From Hydrogenophaga sp. (lineage in GTDB: Bacteria > Pseudomonadota > Gammaproteobacteria > Burkholderiales > Burkholderiaceae_C), in assembly GCA_030684755.1 (NCBI GenBank), contig JAUXXN010000284.1, positions 1 through 7,381 of the forward strand: DNA of 7,381 nucleotides. The letters are read 5' to 3'. The notes beneath the pieces are model-generated. The model was not told the DNA's origin. It made no database searches and worked only from the letters and a program-made list of their open reading frames with translations. Of the stretch, positions 6,344-7,381 are shown one piece after another. How positions within the stretch are numbered: position 1 is the first letter of the stretch; every line of letters begins with the position of its first letter. Position numbers and translations under genes: made by a program.

Positions 6344-6668
6344 AAGGTGTCTCCTCTCAGTACCTGACAGTGCGGTATCTTGGGGCACGTCGGTGCGGCG
6401 AACCGGGGTTCGCCGCGCGTCGCGTTGAGCCGTTGAAAGCGGCTTGTTGGTTGTTGTACCCCCGTGGTCGTCAAGCTCCGGATCGGTCCCCGTATGCTGG
6501 CGGGTAGTGGGTCCATTGGTGCCTGGGTCAATCGACTTGGGCCGCGATTGTAACGAGGCTGGCGTCGAAGGCGCAGAAATCGCCTCAGAAAGAAAGCCCA
6601 GACGTTGAAGAAGAGAGACAAAGAGCACGAGTAGACCTTGTTTATGAAGCCGTCATGCCACAGTCTGT
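6344..6668 (-). promoter_or_regulatory. Leader and probable promoter region of dksA
   Basis: This 325-base gap lies between the COG0523 gene and dksA. On the minus strand a TACAAT at 6547-6552 is a good -10 candidate (5 of 6), but no convincing -35 hexamer stands 16-18 bases upstream. If used, it would give a 5' leader of about 200 bases. The leader contains a 9-bp hairpin (6395-6416), a smaller AGCCG/CGGCT inverted repeat (6428-6444), and the strong SD AGGAG before the GTG start. I see no Zur-box-like palindrome and no known riboswitch. The dksA reading frame has no stop until beyond 6628, but the encoded residues resemble no protein. Confidence 0.45.
6395..6416 (-). repeat. GC-rich 9-bp hairpin in the dksA leader
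   Basis: GCGGCGAAC (6395-6403) and GTTCGCCGC (6408-6416) are perfectly complementary around a 4-base loop (CCCG on the minus strand). The stem is 51 bases upstream of the dksA GTG and within its probable 5' untranslated region. No T-run follows, so it is not a standard terminator. It could slow ribosome entry, protect RNA, or be half of an alternative fold with the smaller inverted repeat at 6428-6444. Confidence 0.55.
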
Positions 6669-7381
6669 TCAGACCAGCGACTGGTCCAGGCCCTGGACCA
6701 GGATGTCGCGTGGCAGGTCGAGACCGATGAACACCATTTTGCTGATGCGGGGCTCGCCTTCGGCCCACGGCGGGCCAAGGTCGCTGCCCATGAGTTGGTG
6801 CACACCCTGAAAGATCACCTTGCGGTCGGTGCCTTCCATGTCGAGCACCCCCTTGTAGCGCAACATGCGCGGGCCGTAAACCTGCACGATGGCGCCTAGA
6901 AAGTCTTCCAGCTTGGCCGGGTTGAACGGCCGGGTGGCGCGGTAGACGAAACTTTTCACGTCATCGTCGTGGTGATGGTGGTGGCCCTGCCCCCCGTGCC
7001 CATGCTGGTGCGACGGGTGGCTGCAGTGCTCGCCGTGCTCGTGGTCATGACCGTGGTGGTCGTGACCATGATCGTGGCCGTCTTCGACCTTGAGGAAATC
7101 GGGGTCGATGTCGAGCTTGGCGTTCAGGTTGAAGCCGCGCAGGTCAAACACTTCTTTCAGCGACACTTCACCAAAATGTACCGGGCGCATGGGCGCGCGC
7201 GGGTTCATGTGCTTCAGGCGGTGGGTCAGGGCCTCCAGTTCACTGGCGTCCACCAGGTCGGCCTTGCTGATGAAAATCTGGTCGGCAAAACCCACTTGGC
7301 GGCGTGCTTCCTGGCGCTCGTTGAGCTGGTTGGCCGCGTGTTTGGCGTCCACCAGGGTCAGGATCGAGTCCAGCAGGTACT
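6669..7381 (-). CDS. CobW/COG0523 family GTP-binding metallochaperone, 5' end outside the window
   Basis: G3E-family P-loop GTPases of the COG0523 group deliver metal ions, often zinc, to client proteins at the cost of GTP. 236 codons are visible and the frame is open to the right edge, so the N-terminal part with the Walker A motif is missing. Seen are YLLDSILTLVDAKH at the edge, QVGFADQIFISKADLV holding the SKAD version of the NKxD guanine-specificity motif, and a His-rich loop encoded at 6960-7082 with 18 His in 41 residues. The CobW C-terminal domain follows, from VKSFVYRATRPFNPAKLEDF through GVLDMEGTDRKVIFQGVHQLM. The His-rich loop is a likely metal-binding or storage segment. The gene ends 325 bases before dksA. 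The family is certain; the metal is inferred, with zinc most likely. Confidence 0.93.
   Translation of the reverse strand, partial: YLLDSILTLVDAKHAANQLNERQEARRQVGFADQIFISKADLVDASELEALTHRLKHMNPRAPMRPVHFGEVSLKEVFDLRGFNLNAKLDIDPDFLKVEDGHDHGHDHHGHDHEHGEHCSHPSHQHGHGGQGHHHHHDDDVKSFVYRATRPFNPAKLEDFLGAIVQVYGPRMLRYKGVLDMEGTDRKVIFQGVHQLMGSDLGPPWAEGEPRISKMVFIGLDLPRDILVQGLDQSLV
6681..6701 (-). repeat. Perfect 9-bp inverted repeat at the 3' end of the COG0523 gene
   Basis: CTGGTCCAG (6681-6689) and CTGGACCAG (6693-6701) are complementary arms with a 3-base loop. They lie in the last codons of the GTPase gene (DILVQGLDQSLV), 10 bases before its stop codon. A second small palindrome, GTCTGTTCAGAC (6663-6674), overlaps the stop. 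Neither is followed by a T-run. They may mark the end of this transcript, or the arms may reflect the repeated L-x-Q coding pattern. Confidence 0.4.

Noticed and set aside
5591..6428. Plus-strand frames of 206 and 228 codons opposite dksA
   Set aside because: They are Gly/Phe- or Ala-rich mirror images of the Ala/Lys-rich coding of the DksA tail, with no independent support.

Overview
The window reads as ordinary chromosomal backbone of a betaproteobacterium, most likely Burkholderiales and close to Comamonadaceae. The grounds are the protein sequences: MraZ, RsmH, HslU and HslV of the type seen there, and a DksA with a C-T-S-A zinc-finger remnant. Gene order also fits: a COG0523 GTPase, dksA, a STAS-domain gene, hslV, hslU, then the start of the division/cell-wall (dcw) cluster. 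Identification is by eye, without database searches. Every supported gene lies on the minus strand, so transcription runs from high to low coordinates.

Layout in order of transcription. From 7381 to 6669 is the C-terminal part of a CobW-type (COG0523/G3E) metallochaperone GTPase with a long His-rich loop. A 325-base leader (6344-6668) follows, with a strong hairpin. Then comes dksA (5381-6343, GTG start), whose DksA core follows a long Ala/Lys/Pro-rich tail. After 45 bases comes a 619-residue protein with a C-terminal STAS domain (3476-5335). A 102-base gap with a perfect hairpin leads to hslV (2828-3373). A 78-base gap with another hairpin leads to hslU (1415-2749). A gap of about 490 bases (921-1414) has no confident gene, but its mraZ-proximal part is very AT-rich and carries four evenly spaced AAGTG boxes. 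It is followed by mraZ (492-920) and the first 161 codons of rsmH/mraW (1-485), cut by the window edge.

Three functional groups meet here: a metal/transcription pair (COG0523 GTPase and DksA), a protein-quality pair (the HslVU ATP-dependent protease), and the start of the dcw cluster, where MraZ is expected to repress its own promoter. The STAS protein is the least understood member. No mobile element, CRISPR array, tRNA or rRNA was seen.

The most rewarding points are the phased AAGTG array as a MraZ operator, the histone-H1-like extension on a zinc-finger-less DksA, the uncharacterised TPR-like/STAS protein, and a set of hairpins without U-tracts at successive gene junctions. I see no evidence of a wholly new system.
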